Both the position numbers and the translations under genes were made by a program. The notes beneath the pieces are model-generated. The model saw nothing but the letters and a program-made list of their open reading frames with translations. It was not told where the DNA came from and ran no database searches. A stretch of 34,027 bases of DNA from Streptomyces smaragdinus (GTDB lineage Bacteria > Actinomycetota > Actinomycetes > Streptomycetales > Streptomycetaceae): NCBI RefSeq assembly GCF_009604385.1, contig NZ_WEGJ01000053.1, forward strand, positions 1 to 34,027. Direction: 5' to 3'. Of this stretch, positions 11,356 to 19,111 are shown in pieces (positions within the stretch are counted from its first letter, which is position 1; each line of letters begins with the position of its first letter).

Positions 11356-12808
11356 CCCGAAGGGCTTCCTCACCACCGGGCGCGAGGTCGCCGAGACCCG
11401 CCCCGTCGACGAGCGCGTCAGGGACTGGAACGAGGTCTACGTACCCGGCTCCCTGCTGCCGATCATCAGCAAGCAGGCCGGCCGCTGCATGGACTGCGGC
11501 ATCCCGTTCTGCCACAACGGCTGCCCGCTGGGGAACCTCATCCCCGAGTGGAACGACTACGCCTACCGGGAGGACTGGCAGGCCGCGTCCGAGCGGCTGC
11601 ACGCCACGAACAACTTCCCGGAGTTCACCGGCCGGCTCTGCCCCGCGCCGTGCGAGAGCGCGTGCGTGCTGGGCATCAGCCAGCCGGCGGTGACCATCAA
11701 GAACGTCGAGGTCACCATCATCGACAAGGCGTGGGAGACCGGCGACGTCACCCCGCAGCCCCCGGAGCGCCTCTCCGGCAAGACCGTCGCCGTGGTCGGC
11801 TCCGGCCCCGCGGGCCTGGCCGCCGCCCAGCAGCTCACCCGGGCCGGACACACCGTCGCGGTGTACGAGCGGGCCGACCGCATCGGCGGGCTGCTGCGCT
11901 ACGGCATCCCCGAGTTCAAGATGGAGAAGCGGCACATCAACCGCCGTATCGAGCAGATGCGCGCGGAGGGCACCAAGTTCCGCACCGGCGTCGAGATCGG
12001 CCGCGACATGCCCGCGACCGCGCTGCGCAAGCGGTACGACGCCGTGGTGATCGCCGCCGGCGCCACCACCGCGCGCGACCTGCCCGTCCCGGGCCGGGAG
12101 CTGAACGGCGTCCACCAGGCCATGGAGTACCTGCCGCTGGCCAACAAGGTGCAGGAGGGTGACTTCGTCGCCCCGCCCATCACCGCCGCGGGCAAGCACG
12201 TCGTCGTCATCGGCGGCGGCGACACCGGCGCCGACTGCGTGGGCACCGCCCACCGCCAGGGCGCCGCGTCCGTCACCCAGCTGGAGATCATGCCCCGCCC
12301 GTCGGACGAGCGCCCGGACCACCAGCCCTGGCCGACGTTCCCGATGACGTACAAGGTCACCTCCGCGCACGAGGAGGGCGGCGAGCGGGTCTACTCCGTG
12401 TCCACCACCCACTTCGAGGGTGACGAGGACGGGAACGTACAGTTCCTGCACCTGGTCGAGGTGGAGTTCCGGCACGGGAAGTTCGAGCCGGTGCCGGGCA
12501 GCGAGACCAAGATCCCCGCGCAGCTCGTCACCCTGGCCATGGGCTTCACCGGCATCGACCGGGACAACGGCCTCGTGGAGCAGTTCGGCCTGGAGCTCGA
12601 CGGGCGCGGCAACGTCGTCCGCGACGCCGACTTCCAGACGACCGTCCCCGGGGTGTTCGTGGCCGGCGACGCCGGGCGCGGCCAGTCGCTGATCGTCTGG
12701 GCCATCGCGGAGGGCCGCTCGGCCGCCCGCGGCGTGGACCGGCTGCTCACCGGCACCAGCGCCCTCCCGGCACCCATCCGGCCGACGGACCGCTCGCTGA
12801 CCGTCTGA
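11348..12808 (+). CDS. gltD: Glutamate synthase (NADPH) small subunit
   Basis: Takes electrons from NADPH through FAD and two 4Fe-4S clusters to the GltB subunit. 486 aa. The N-terminal domain has cysteines C47, C50, C55, C59 (CMDCGIPFCHNGCP) and C98, C102, C106 (LCPAPCESAC). The FAD Rossmann motif VVGSGPAGLAAAQ is near residue 147 and the NADPH motif VVIGGGDTGADC follows around residue 290. A C-terminal FAD-contact motif PGVFVAGDAGRGQSLIVWAI closes the fold. The start overlaps gltB by 8 bp (ATG inside the last gltB codons), so the subunits are translationally coupled. Two strong hairpins follow. Confidence 0.97.
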
Positions 12809-12840
12809 CCACCCCCGGCGGTCCGCCGCCACCCGAGGCC

Positions 12841-12870
12841 GACGGACCGGAGCCGCCGCTCCGGTCCGTC
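12841..12870 (+). terminator. First gltBD terminator hairpin
   Basis: Perfect 12-bp stem GACGGACCGGAG / CTCCGGTCCGTC with a 6-nt loop CCGCCG, starting 32 nt after the gltD stop. Very stable; no T-run. Confidence 0.75.
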
Positions 12871-12905
12871 CTCGATCGCCGCACAAGGACGTGCGGTCGT
12901 CACAA

Positions 12906-12960
12906 CCGCGGCGCCTGCTGTCCCCGACCGGATGCAGGCGCCGCGGCGCGTTTTCGCGCC
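12906..12960 (+). terminator. Second gltBD terminator with an alternative nested hairpin
   Basis: Perfect 13-bp stem CCGCGGCGCCTGC (12906-12918) / GCAGGCGCCGCGG (12934-12946) with a 15-nt loop. An overlapping palindrome GGCGCG-TTTT-CGCGCC (12945-12960) follows directly and shares two bases with the first stem. Acts as backup termination or insulation before the sugar transporter operon. Confidence 0.7.
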
Positions 12961-13097
12961 CCGGGACGTTCTGCCCGGCCGTTGTCCTCTTGCGGGCCGT
13001 TTACCGATTGAGCAAACTCACACATGCATACCTGTGTAGATGCCATTGGTTGAACAAATGGCAAATGCAACGTTTCGGCATCACCGTCCGAAGATCC
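12961..13097 (+). promoter_or_regulatory. Far-upstream control region of the sugar transporter operon
   Basis: No gene. AT-richer than its surroundings, with three inverted repeats in a row: TGAG-CAAA-CTCA (13009-13020), ACACA-N8-TGTGT (13020-13037) and TGCCATT-N9-AATGGCA (13041-13063). These may bind a regulator other than DasR. Confidence 0.4.
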
Positions 13098-13127
13098 TTG
13101 ACCTTGACCTTACCGAGTTCATACCGT
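13098..13127 (+). promoter_or_regulatory. Candidate promoter of sugar transporter operon
   Basis: TTGACC (13098-13103), 18-nt spacer, TACCGT (13122-13127). The TTGACC hexamer is directly repeated at 13104-13109. The start site would fall at about 13134, inside the DasR-like element. Confidence 0.5.
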
Positions 13128-13130
13128 CCA

Positions 13131-13146
13131 TGTGGTCTAGACAACG
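13131..13146 (+). promoter_or_regulatory. DasR-responsive element (dre-like)
   Basis: TGTGGTCTAGACAACG matches 12 of 16 positions of the remembered dre consensus ACTGGTCTAGACCACT, including the whole TGGTCTAGAC core. DasR is the GntR-family regulator of N-acetylglucosamine and chitobiose use in Streptomyces and is released by glucosamine 6-phosphate. The site sits at the expected transcription start, where a repressor would block initiation. Confidence 0.7.
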
Positions 13147-13176
13147 GTGTAAGACATTGTGCAATTGGGAGCGGTC

Positions 13177-14478
13177 ATGCGGAAGATCGTCATAGGCGCG
13201 GTTGCCGTCGCCATGACCATGGGACTCGCAGCGTGCGGCAGCGACGACGATGGCAAGGACAAGGGTGGCGACGCCCTTGACGGCAAGGGCAAGACCCTCA
13301 AGGTCTGGATCATGGAGGGGACCAACCCCGACGCGAAGCCCTTCTTCAAGGAGCTGAACGCCGCCTTCGAGAAGAAGACCGGCGCCAAGGTCAAGGTCGA
13401 GTACCAGCAGTGGGCGACCGCCCAGAAGAAGTTCACGACTGCGATCGAGGGCGGCGCGGACCAGGTTCCGGATGTCGCCGAGGTCGGTACCACCTGGGTT
13501 CCGCAGTTCGCCAAGACCGGCGCCCTGGTCGACGTGACCGGTGACGTCAAGAAGGCCGGTCTGGACAGCGACCTCGTCGAGGGCCTGAAGGACGCGGGCA
13601 CCCTGGACGGCAAGCAGTACGGCATGCCCTGGTACGCCGGTGTCCGCTCGATCGTGTACCGCAAGGACATCTTCGAGAAGCACCACCTGAAGGCTCCGAC
13701 CACCTGGAAGGAGCTCCGCGACACCGCGATCGCCCTGAAGAAGGCCGAGCCCGGCATGACGGCCTTCCCGGTCGCCGGCGGCGCCGAGATGTTCACCGCG
13801 CCCTTCGTCTGGGGCAACGGCGGCCAGCTCGCGGTCGAGGAGGGCGGCAAGTGGAAGTCCGCCATCAACTCGCCCGAGGCCGTCGAGGGCCTGAAGTTCT
13901 ACACGGACCTCGCGCTCAAGGACAAGGTCTCTCCGGTCAAGGCCACCACCTGGCTGGAGACGGACGTCGCCGCCGAGTTCACCAAGGGCAAGGTCGCCAT
14001 GACCATCGGCGGCAACTGGACCCCCAAGGCCCTGATGGCCGAGGCCCCCGAGCTCGAGGGCAAGCTGGCCGCGGCCCCCATCCCCGGCAAGGACGGCGGC
14101 CTCGCCAAGTCCTTCCTGGGCGGCTCGTACCTCTCCACGTTCAACGGCCACAACAAGGAGCTGGCCTGGGAGTACGTGAAGCTGGCCACCACCGGTGAGT
14201 TCGCCACCAAGTGGGCCGAGCAGACCAACTACTTCCCCGGCACCAACTCCGGCGTCCAGGCCATGGCCGACAAGAAGGACCCGCTGGTCGAGCCCTTCGC
14301 CAAGCAGATGATCGAGGGCGGCGCCACGGTGCCGAAGAGCCCCGCCTACGGCGAGATCCAGGCCACCAAGGTCATCGTCAAGATGGTCCAGTCGATCCTC
14401 AAGGGCGACATGAGCGTTCAGGAGGCCGCCGACAAGGCCGCCGAGGAGATGGACGCGGCCTTCGCCAAGTCCGAGTGA
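13177..14478 (+). CDS. Sugar ABC transporter substrate-binding lipoprotein (DasA-like)
   Basis: 433-aa extracellular lipoprotein of the bacterial extracellular solute-binding family 1. The signal peptide ends in lipobox LAAC with Cys20 as the lipidated residue, followed by an acidic linker (GSDDDGKDKGG). The mature part opens with TLKVWIMEGTNPDAKPFF, has DVAEVGTTWVPQFAKTG and PWYAGVRSIVYRKDIF, and later TIGGNWTPKAL, matching oligosaccharide binders. The ATG at 13177 has GGGAG at 13167-13171; a GTG at 13159 is in frame but has no ribosome-binding site. The DasR-like site upstream points to chitobiose or another amino-sugar oligomer, but binding specificity cannot be proven from sequence. Followed by two permeases. 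Confidence 0.85.
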   Translation: MRKIVIGAVAVAMTMGLAACGSDDDGKDKGGDALDGKGKTLKVWIMEGTNPDAKPFFKELNAAFEKKTGAKVKVEYQQWATAQKKFTTAIEGGADQVPDVAEVGTTWVPQFAKTGALVDVTGDVKKAGLDSDLVEGLKDAGTLDGKQYGMPWYAGVRSIVYRKDIFEKHHLKAPTTWKELRDTAIALKKAEPGMTAFPVAGGAEMFTAPFVWGNGGQLAVEEGGKWKSAINSPEAVEGLKFYTDLALKDKVSPVKATTWLETDVAAEFTKGKVAMTIGGNWTPKALMAEAPELEGKLAAAPIPGKDGGLAKSFLGGSYLSTFNGHNKELAWEYVKLATTGEFATKWAEQTNYFPGTNSGVQAMADKKDPLVEPFAKQMIEGGATVPKSPAYGEIQATKVIVKMVQSILKGDMSVQEAADKAAEEMDAAFAKSE

Positions 14479-14533
14479 CCCCTCCCGGGTCCCGAGCAAC
14501 CGCACGCTGAGCAACCGCACGGAAAGATTCCCC

Positions 14534-15523
14534 GTGGAAGAAACGCTCACGGCACCCGCCGCGCCGGCTCCCTCGAAGGAGCCGGCGCGGTCCGGCCGTA
14601 CCGAGTCAGAAAAGGCCCTGCGCAAGAAGCGGCGGGTGGCGATCACCCGCCCCTGGACGCTGCTGGCCCCCTCCCTGGTGGTCCTCGCCGGACTGCTCCT
14701 GTGGCCGCTGATCCAGGTCGGCAAGCTGTCGCTGCAGTCGTACGAGGTCAAGTTCGGCGGCGGCGTCGGCACCTGGACCGGCTTCGACAACTACCGGGCG
14801 CTGCTGAGCCAGGACGAGTTCTGGAAGTACGTCGTCGCCAACACGGTGTTCTTCGCCGTGGCCTGCGTCGTCCTCACCATCGTCCTCGGCACCCTGGTGG
14901 CCCTCCTCCTCAACCGCCTCGGCACCGTCTGGCGGCTGATCTGCGGCTCCGCGATCATGGCTGCCTGGGCCATGCCCGCCGTCACCGGCACCCAGGTCTG
15001 GGTGTGGATCTTCGCCCCCGAGGACGGCATCGCGCCCAAGCTCGCCGGCAGCCTGGGTCTCATCGACCCCGCCACGACGAACTGGTTCACCGAACGCCTG
15101 CCGTTCTACGCCATCGCCACCCTCAACGTCGTCCACCACGGCTTCCCGTTCGTGGCCATCACCGTCCTGGCGGGCCTGGTCACGATCCCCAAGGAGCTGT
15201 ACGAGGCCGGCATGATCGACGGCGCCAACGCCTGGCAGCGCTTCTGGAAGATCACCGTCCCGGCCATCCGGCCGGTGTTCATGGTGGTGGGCATCCTCTC
15301 CACCATCTGGGACTTCAAGGTGTTCACCCAGATCTTCATGATGCCGGGCGCCGACAGCCAGGAGGAGATGCTGAACATCGGCACCTACTCCTACCTCAAG
15401 GCCTTCGCCGCCGACGACTACGGCACCGGCGCCGCCTCGGCCGTGATCCTCACGCTGATCCTGCTGATCATCACGCTCGTCTACATCCGCACGCTGTTCA
15501 AGCAGGGGGAGGAGGACCTGTGA
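14534..15523 (+). CDS. Sugar ABC transporter permease (MalF/DasB type)
   Basis: 329-aa inner-membrane permease, six predicted membrane segments, with a charged cytoplasmic N-terminus of about 38 residues. The EAA loop that contacts the ATPase is EAGMIDGANAWQRFWKITVP. The first membrane segment is PWTLLAPSLVVLAGLLLWPL. The GTG at 14534 has GGAAAG 7 nt upstream. Its stop overlaps the next permease start by 4 bp (GTGA). Works with the binding protein upstream and the permease downstream. No ATPase gene is in the operon, as in DasABC and CebEFG systems that use MsiK. Confidence 0.9.
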   Translation: MEETLTAPAAPAPSKEPARSGRTESEKALRKKRRVAITRPWTLLAPSLVVLAGLLLWPLIQVGKLSLQSYEVKFGGGVGTWTGFDNYRALLSQDEFWKYVVANTVFFAVACVVLTIVLGTLVALLLNRLGTVWRLICGSAIMAAWAMPAVTGTQVWVWIFAPEDGIAPKLAGSLGLIDPATTNWFTERLPFYAIATLNVVHHGFPFVAITVLAGLVTIPKELYEAGMIDGANAWQRFWKITVPAIRPVFMVVGILSTIWDFKVFTQIFMMPGADSQEEMLNIGTYSYLKAFAADDYGTGAASAVILTLILLIITLVYIRTLFKQGEEDL

Positions 15524-16347
15524 ACCGCTCCACACGCGCCTCGAGGATCGGCCTGCCGGTCGCGGTCATCGCGCTGCTGGCCTTCACCCTCTTCCCCGTC
15601 TACTGGATGGTCAGCACCGGCCTCGACCCGCGCGCCAACAGCCGCGGCGCGGACCTGCTGCCCAGCGGGCTGACGTTCGAGCACTTCAGCTACGCGTTCA
15701 AGGAAGGCAACTTCGACCAGTACCTGTGGAACTCGCTGCTGGTCGGACTGGGCACGATCCTCGTCTCCGGACTGCTCGCGCTGCTGGCGGCGGTCGCCGT
15801 CGCCCGGTTCAAGTTCCGGTTCCGCACCTCGATGCTCGTCATGGTCCTCATCGTCCAGATGGTGCCCATGGAGGCGCTGGTCATCCCGCTCTTCCTGCAG
15901 ATGCGCGACTACGGGCTGCTCAACAGCCTGCTGGGCCTGACCATCGTCTACATCGGTGTGTCGCTGCCCTTTGGCATCTGGACGCTGCGCGGCTTCGTCG
16001 CCACCGTCCCCAAGGAGGTCGAGGAGGCCGCGTACGTCGACGGCTGCGGCTGGGGTCAGATGTTCTGGCGGGTGCTGCTGCCGCTGGTGGCCCCCGGACT
16101 GGTCGCGACCAGCGTGTTCGCGTTCATCACCGCGTGGAACGAGTTCGTCTTCGCGTACACGTTCATGAAGGACGGGGAGAAGTACACCGCCGCGGTGGGC
16201 ATCTTCCAGTTCGCCGGGCAGAACACCACCGCGTGGGGGCCGATCATGGCCGCCTCGACGCTGGTCACGCTGCCGGTGCTGATCTTCTTCATCATCATCC
16301 AGCGCCGCCTCGCCTCGGGCCTCGCCGCCGGAGCCGTGAAGGGCTGA
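15520..16347 (+). CDS. Sugar ABC transporter permease (MalG/DasC type)
   Basis: 275-aa permease with six predicted membrane segments. The EAA loop is EEAAYVDGCGWGQMFWRVLLP. Other MalG-family features are FPVYWMVSTGLDPRA near the N-terminus, VQMVPMEALVIPLFLQM, and ITAWNEFVFAYTFMKDGEKY. The GTG at 15520 lies within the upstream stop (GTGA overlap), with GGGGGAGGAGG just upstream as ribosome-binding site. Last gene of the operon; a very strong hairpin follows at 16359-16399. Confidence 0.9.
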   Translation: MNRSTRASRIGLPVAVIALLAFTLFPVYWMVSTGLDPRANSRGADLLPSGLTFEHFSYAFKEGNFDQYLWNSLLVGLGTILVSGLLALLAAVAVARFKFRFRTSMLVMVLIVQMVPMEALVIPLFLQMRDYGLLNSLLGLTIVYIGVSLPFGIWTLRGFVATVPKEVEEAAYVDGCGWGQMFWRVLLPLVAPGLVATSVFAFITAWNEFVFAYTFMKDGEKYTAAVGIFQFAGQNTTAWGPIMAASTLVTLPVLIFFIIIQRRLASGLAAGAVKG

Positions 16348-16358
16348 CGTACCACCGT

Positions 16359-16399
16359 CGAACGGGCGCCCCGCAGGTCTGCCGCGGGGCGCCCGTTCG
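16359..16399. terminator. Bidirectional terminator between permease and rhomboid genes
   Basis: Perfect 16-bp stem CGAACGGGCGCCCCGC (16359-16374) and its complement (16384-16399) around a 9-nt loop. It lies between convergent genes (stops at 16347 plus and 16419 minus), so it can serve both. Confidence 0.85.
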
Positions 16400-16418
16400 G
16401 TGTATCGGGGGTGTGCGG

Positions 16419-17324
16419 TCAGGTCAGGGCGGCGGTCTTCACCGCCGTCAGCGCCGCGAGGACCACGAACACTCCGGCGCAGGCCGCGACATGCAGCACC
16501 GCGCGGTGCTTCTGCGGGGCGTACGCATAGGCGTAGGCGACCGCGCCGCCGGCGAGGAGACCGCCCAGATGTCCCTCCCACGAGGTGTAGTTCGCCGAGA
16601 TCACCAGCCAGATCAGGCAGGCCATCAGTATCGGGGTGTCCGGCCGGCCGTTGCGGCGGGTCATCAGGAAGTAGCAGGCCATCAGACCGAACACCGCCCC
16701 GGAGGCACCCACGACGGCGGACTCGGGGCTGATGACGTAGGCCAGCACACCGCCGCCGAACGCCGACAGCAGATACAGGGCGAGATACCGGACCCGGCCC
16801 AGACCCTCCTCGATCACGGGCCCCAGCTGCCACACCAGGTACATGTTCATCAGGATGTGCAGCACCCCGGCTCCGTGGGTCGGCTGCTGGTGGAGGAAGG
16901 CGTACGTGATCAGCCGGTACCACTCGCCGCCGGAGACGGCCGTGTCGGGGAACGTGTACGTGCCCCCGCCGGTGGTCTCCACCACCCCGCCCCACTCGTA
17001 GAAGCGCCGGACGAAATCGTCACCGCCGATGATCTCCAGCACGTAGCCCAGGACGGTCAGCCCGATCAGCGCGTACGTGACGACCGGCGTGAAGTCGCGC
17101 CGTATCGTCGCCCCGAACACGGTCCGCGCGTGCCGCACGCCCTTGTTGCCCTCGTTCACGCACTCCGGGCACTGGAAGCCCACCGCCGCCTCGCGCATGC
17201 AGTCGGGGCAGATGTAGCGCTCGCAACGGGTGCAGCGGACATGGGTCTCCCGACCCGGGTGCCGGTAGCACTCCGGCGGTGCGGCCCGGCCGTCCTCGGG
17301 GGTCGGCGTGCTGCTGGCTTCCAT
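16419..17324 (-). CDS. Rhomboid-family intramembrane serine protease with N-terminal zinc-finger domain
   Basis: 301 aa. Cleaves transmembrane substrates within the bilayer. The N-terminus (about residues 16-55) has a B-box-like Cys/His cluster: CYRHPGRETHVRCTRCERY then CPDCMREAAVGFQCPEC. The rhomboid core follows, with HILMNMYLVWQLG, the catalytic GASG motif (S208) and catalytic His H252 in WEGHLGG. About seven hydrophobic segments. The ATG at 17324 has AAGGAG about 10 nt upstream. It lies 29 bp after the stop of a HExxH protein gene in the same direction, so they are probably co-transcribed. Substrates are not identifiable. The zinc-finger domain could recruit substrates or partners. Confidence 0.92.
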   Translation of the reverse strand: MEASSTPTPEDGRAAPPECYRHPGRETHVRCTRCERYICPDCMREAAVGFQCPECVNEGNKGVRHARTVFGATIRRDFTPVVTYALIGLTVLGYVLEIIGGDDFVRRFYEWGGVVETTGGGTYTFPDTAVSGGEWYRLITYAFLHQQPTHGAGVLHILMNMYLVWQLGPVIEEGLGRVRYLALYLLSAFGGGVLAYVISPESAVVGASGAVFGLMACYFLMTRRNGRPDTPILMACLIWLVISANYTSWEGHLGGLLAGGAVAYAYAYAPQKHRAVLHVAACAGVFVVLAALTAVKTAALT

Positions 17325-17353
17325 CTCGAACCGGCTCCTTCGTCTCCGCGGCG

Positions 17354-18271
17354 TCAGGTGTCGCAGTCCAGCACCGTGCGGCACAGGGTGCACCGGGCGC
17401 GGACCCGCCCCCGCACCGGCACCCGGATGCGCTGGTGGCACACCGGGCACGGGAAGGATACGCGCAGCGGCGAACGCCCCTCGAAGGCGTAGCCGGCGTC
17501 CGGCGCCGCCGTCGTCGTCAGCACCGTGCCCGGCGCCCGGGCGAACAGCTCCTGCGCCTGACGCCGGTCCCGCGCGTACCGCAGCCGCCCCAGCCGCCCG
17601 CCGGCCCGCAGCGGCGGACGGCGCTCGTCCTCGCGGGCGCGGGCGAGGCCGCGGGTGTACGCGGTGTAGGCCTGCGCGCTGGTGAACCACGTCTCCGGGC
17701 TCTCCCCGAACGCGATCGCCCGCTTGGCGATCACGTAGCCGTACTCCTCGGGCGTCAGATAGCCCAGCTTCTGCCGGGTGCCCTGGCTCTCGCGGTACGC
17801 GTCCAGCAGCAGCCAGCCGGCGCCCAGATACGCGGTGACGGTGTCGGTCAGGATCTCGTTGTCCCGGGTGCCGTCGAAGGACAGGCCCAGCCGGTGCAGG
17901 AAGACGTGCGTCACCTCGTGCGCCAGGGCGGCGCCGATGTCGCGGCGGTGGTCGCGGAAGCGGTTGTTCAGCTCGATGAAGTACTCGGGGCCGGCGGCCA
18001 GCTCCACGTTGCCCGCGTGGGTCATGTCGCGGAAGCTCACGATCATCCGGGCGTCGGGCAGATTCAGGTGCTGCACCATGACGCGGGCGACGCGCTGCAC
18101 GCCGAGGTGGAGGTCGTCGGTGTCCGCGAACGCCACGTCCGCCGGGACCACGCTGGTGGGGAAGTCGCGGTGCAGGGTGTCGGGCTCCAGCCGCCGGTAG
18201 AGCGCGGTCAGCGCCCGGTGGACGGTGTCCAGATGCGGGAAGCCGTGCACGATCTCCTGGTCCCCGGCCAC
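17354..18271 (-). CDS. HExxH putative zinc metalloprotease-like protein with C-terminal zinc ribbon
   Basis: 305-aa protein of unknown function. It carries H118-E119-V-T-H122 in ALAHEVTHVFLH, a zincin-type motif. A conserved DNEILTDTVTAYLG helix follows, where the third metal ligand would be expected. The C-terminus has two CxxC pairs (CPVCHQRIRVPVRG then CTLCRTVLDC) resembling a zinc ribbon. No signal peptide or clear membrane segment. The GTG at 18271 is chosen because AGGGGG lies 7 nt upstream; the frame stays open farther upstream but crosses the divergent promoter. Gene order suggests one transcript with the rhomboid gene downstream. Peptidase activity is inferred only from the motif. 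Confidence 0.7.
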   Translation of the reverse strand: MAGDQEIVHGFPHLDTVHRALTALYRRLEPDTLHRDFPTSVVPADVAFADTDDLHLGVQRVARVMVQHLNLPDARMIVSFRDMTHAGNVELAAGPEYFIELNNRFRDHRRDIGAALAHEVTHVFLHRLGLSFDGTRDNEILTDTVTAYLGAGWLLLDAYRESQGTRQKLGYLTPEEYGYVIAKRAIAFGESPETWFTSAQAYTAYTRGLARAREDERRPPLRAGGRLGRLRYARDRRQAQELFARAPGTVLTTTAAPDAGYAFEGRSPLRVSFPCPVCHQRIRVPVRGRVRARCTLCRTVLDCDT

Positions 18272-18355
18272 GGCCAACCCCCTGGATGCGACTCCCCGTC
18301 CCTTCACTGTACGGCGGCGCGCAGCCGTGGTCCCGGGGGCGGCCCGCGCGGCGCG

Positions 18356-18361
18356 TAGGGT
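18356..18361 (+). promoter_or_regulatory. -10 element of a probably leaderless promoter
   Basis: TAGGGT ends 7 nt before the ATG at 18369, the spacing expected if transcription starts at the A of the start codon. No good ribosome-binding site fits. Confidence 0.5.
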
Positions 18362-18368
18362 CGTACAC

Positions 18369-18839
18369 ATGAGCCCCAATATCGCCACCAACACCCGGGT
18401 CGCCCTCGCCGAGCTGCTGGACTTCGTCCGCCCGCGCCATCGCGGCATCCTGCTCACCCGCCGCGCCGACGGCTCGCCGCAGTCGTCGCCGCTCACCTGC
18501 GGGGTCGACGACTCCGGGCGGATCGTCATGTCGACTTATCCGGAGCGCGCCAAGACGCGTAACGCGCGGCGTGACCCGCGGGTGAGCGTGCTGGTGCTGT
18601 CCGACGACTGGGACGGGCCGTGGGTGCAGGTCGACGGTGTCGCGGACGTCGTGGACGCGGTCGACGACGTGGAGCCGTTCGTGGAGTACTTCCGGAACAT
18701 CTCGGGGGAGCACCCGGACTGGGACGAGTACCGGGCGGCGATGCTGAAGCAGGGCAAGTCCCTGATCCGCGTCACGCCGCAGCGGTGGGGTCCGGTGGCC
18801 ACCGGGGGCTTCCCGGCGCGGCTGGCGTCCGGCGACTGA
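18369..18839 (+). CDS. PPOX-class (F420/FMN split-barrel) oxidoreductase
   Basis: 156-aa split beta-barrel flavin/deazaflavin-binding protein of the pyridoxamine 5'-phosphate oxidase-like superfamily. Features: RGILLTRRADGSPQSSPLTCGVDDSGRIVMSTY (first beta hairpins), AKTRNARRDPRVSVLVL (cofactor phosphate loop), and WVQVDGVADVVD. In actinobacteria many such proteins use coenzyme F420 rather than FMN; which one applies here is inference. The ATG at 18369 is chosen from the start of homology and the adjacent -10 element. Single-gene unit with its own terminator, divergent from the HExxH gene. Confidence 0.85.
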   Translation: MSPNIATNTRVALAELLDFVRPRHRGILLTRRADGSPQSSPLTCGVDDSGRIVMSTYPERAKTRNARRDPRVSVLVLSDDWDGPWVQVDGVADVVDAVDDVEPFVEYFRNISGEHPDWDEYRAAMLKQGKSLIRVTPQRWGPVATGGFPARLASGD

Positions 18840-18854
18840 CCCCGGCCCGAACCC

Positions 18855-18892
18855 TGAACCCGCGAGGCCTGTCCCAGGGCCCCGCGGGTTCA
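18855..18892 (+). terminator. Terminator hairpin after the oxidoreductase gene
   Basis: Perfect 10-bp stem TGAACCCGCG / CGCGGGTTCA, with an inner GGCC/GGCC pair in the 18-nt loop, 15 nt after the stop. Confidence 0.7.
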
Positions 18893-19097
18893 CTGTCCGC
18901 ATCCCGGTCACACCCTCGGTGGATACGGCCGGGGGCACATCGACGCTGGTGAGCGCCGTTTTTCCGGAGCGGTGGCCGGGGGCGGGGCCGTATCTTCCCA
19001 ACGTGGGTTTGTGTTCACCCTCTTGACGCGTGACGGCGCCCGCGCAAAGCTCTGCGCACCGCACTTCGCTCCGCGTGCCTTCCCCGTCGTCTACGTT

Positions 19098-19111
19098 TGG
19101 GAGCGCTCCCA
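19098..19111 (+). promoter_or_regulatory. CebR box overlapping ribosome-binding site and start codon
   Basis: TGGGAGCGCTCCCA, a perfect 14-bp palindrome identical to the CebR operator. CebR is the LacI-family cellobiose/cellotriose repressor of Streptomyces cellulase and cebEFG genes. The GGGAG within it (19099-19103) is also the only ribosome-binding site, and its last base is the A of the ATG. Confidence 0.9.

Noticed and set aside
19030..19110. Earlier start for the GH6 cellulase
   Set aside because: It would add about 27 residues before a clear signal peptide and has no better ribosome-binding site; the site inside the CebR box fits the ATG at 19111.
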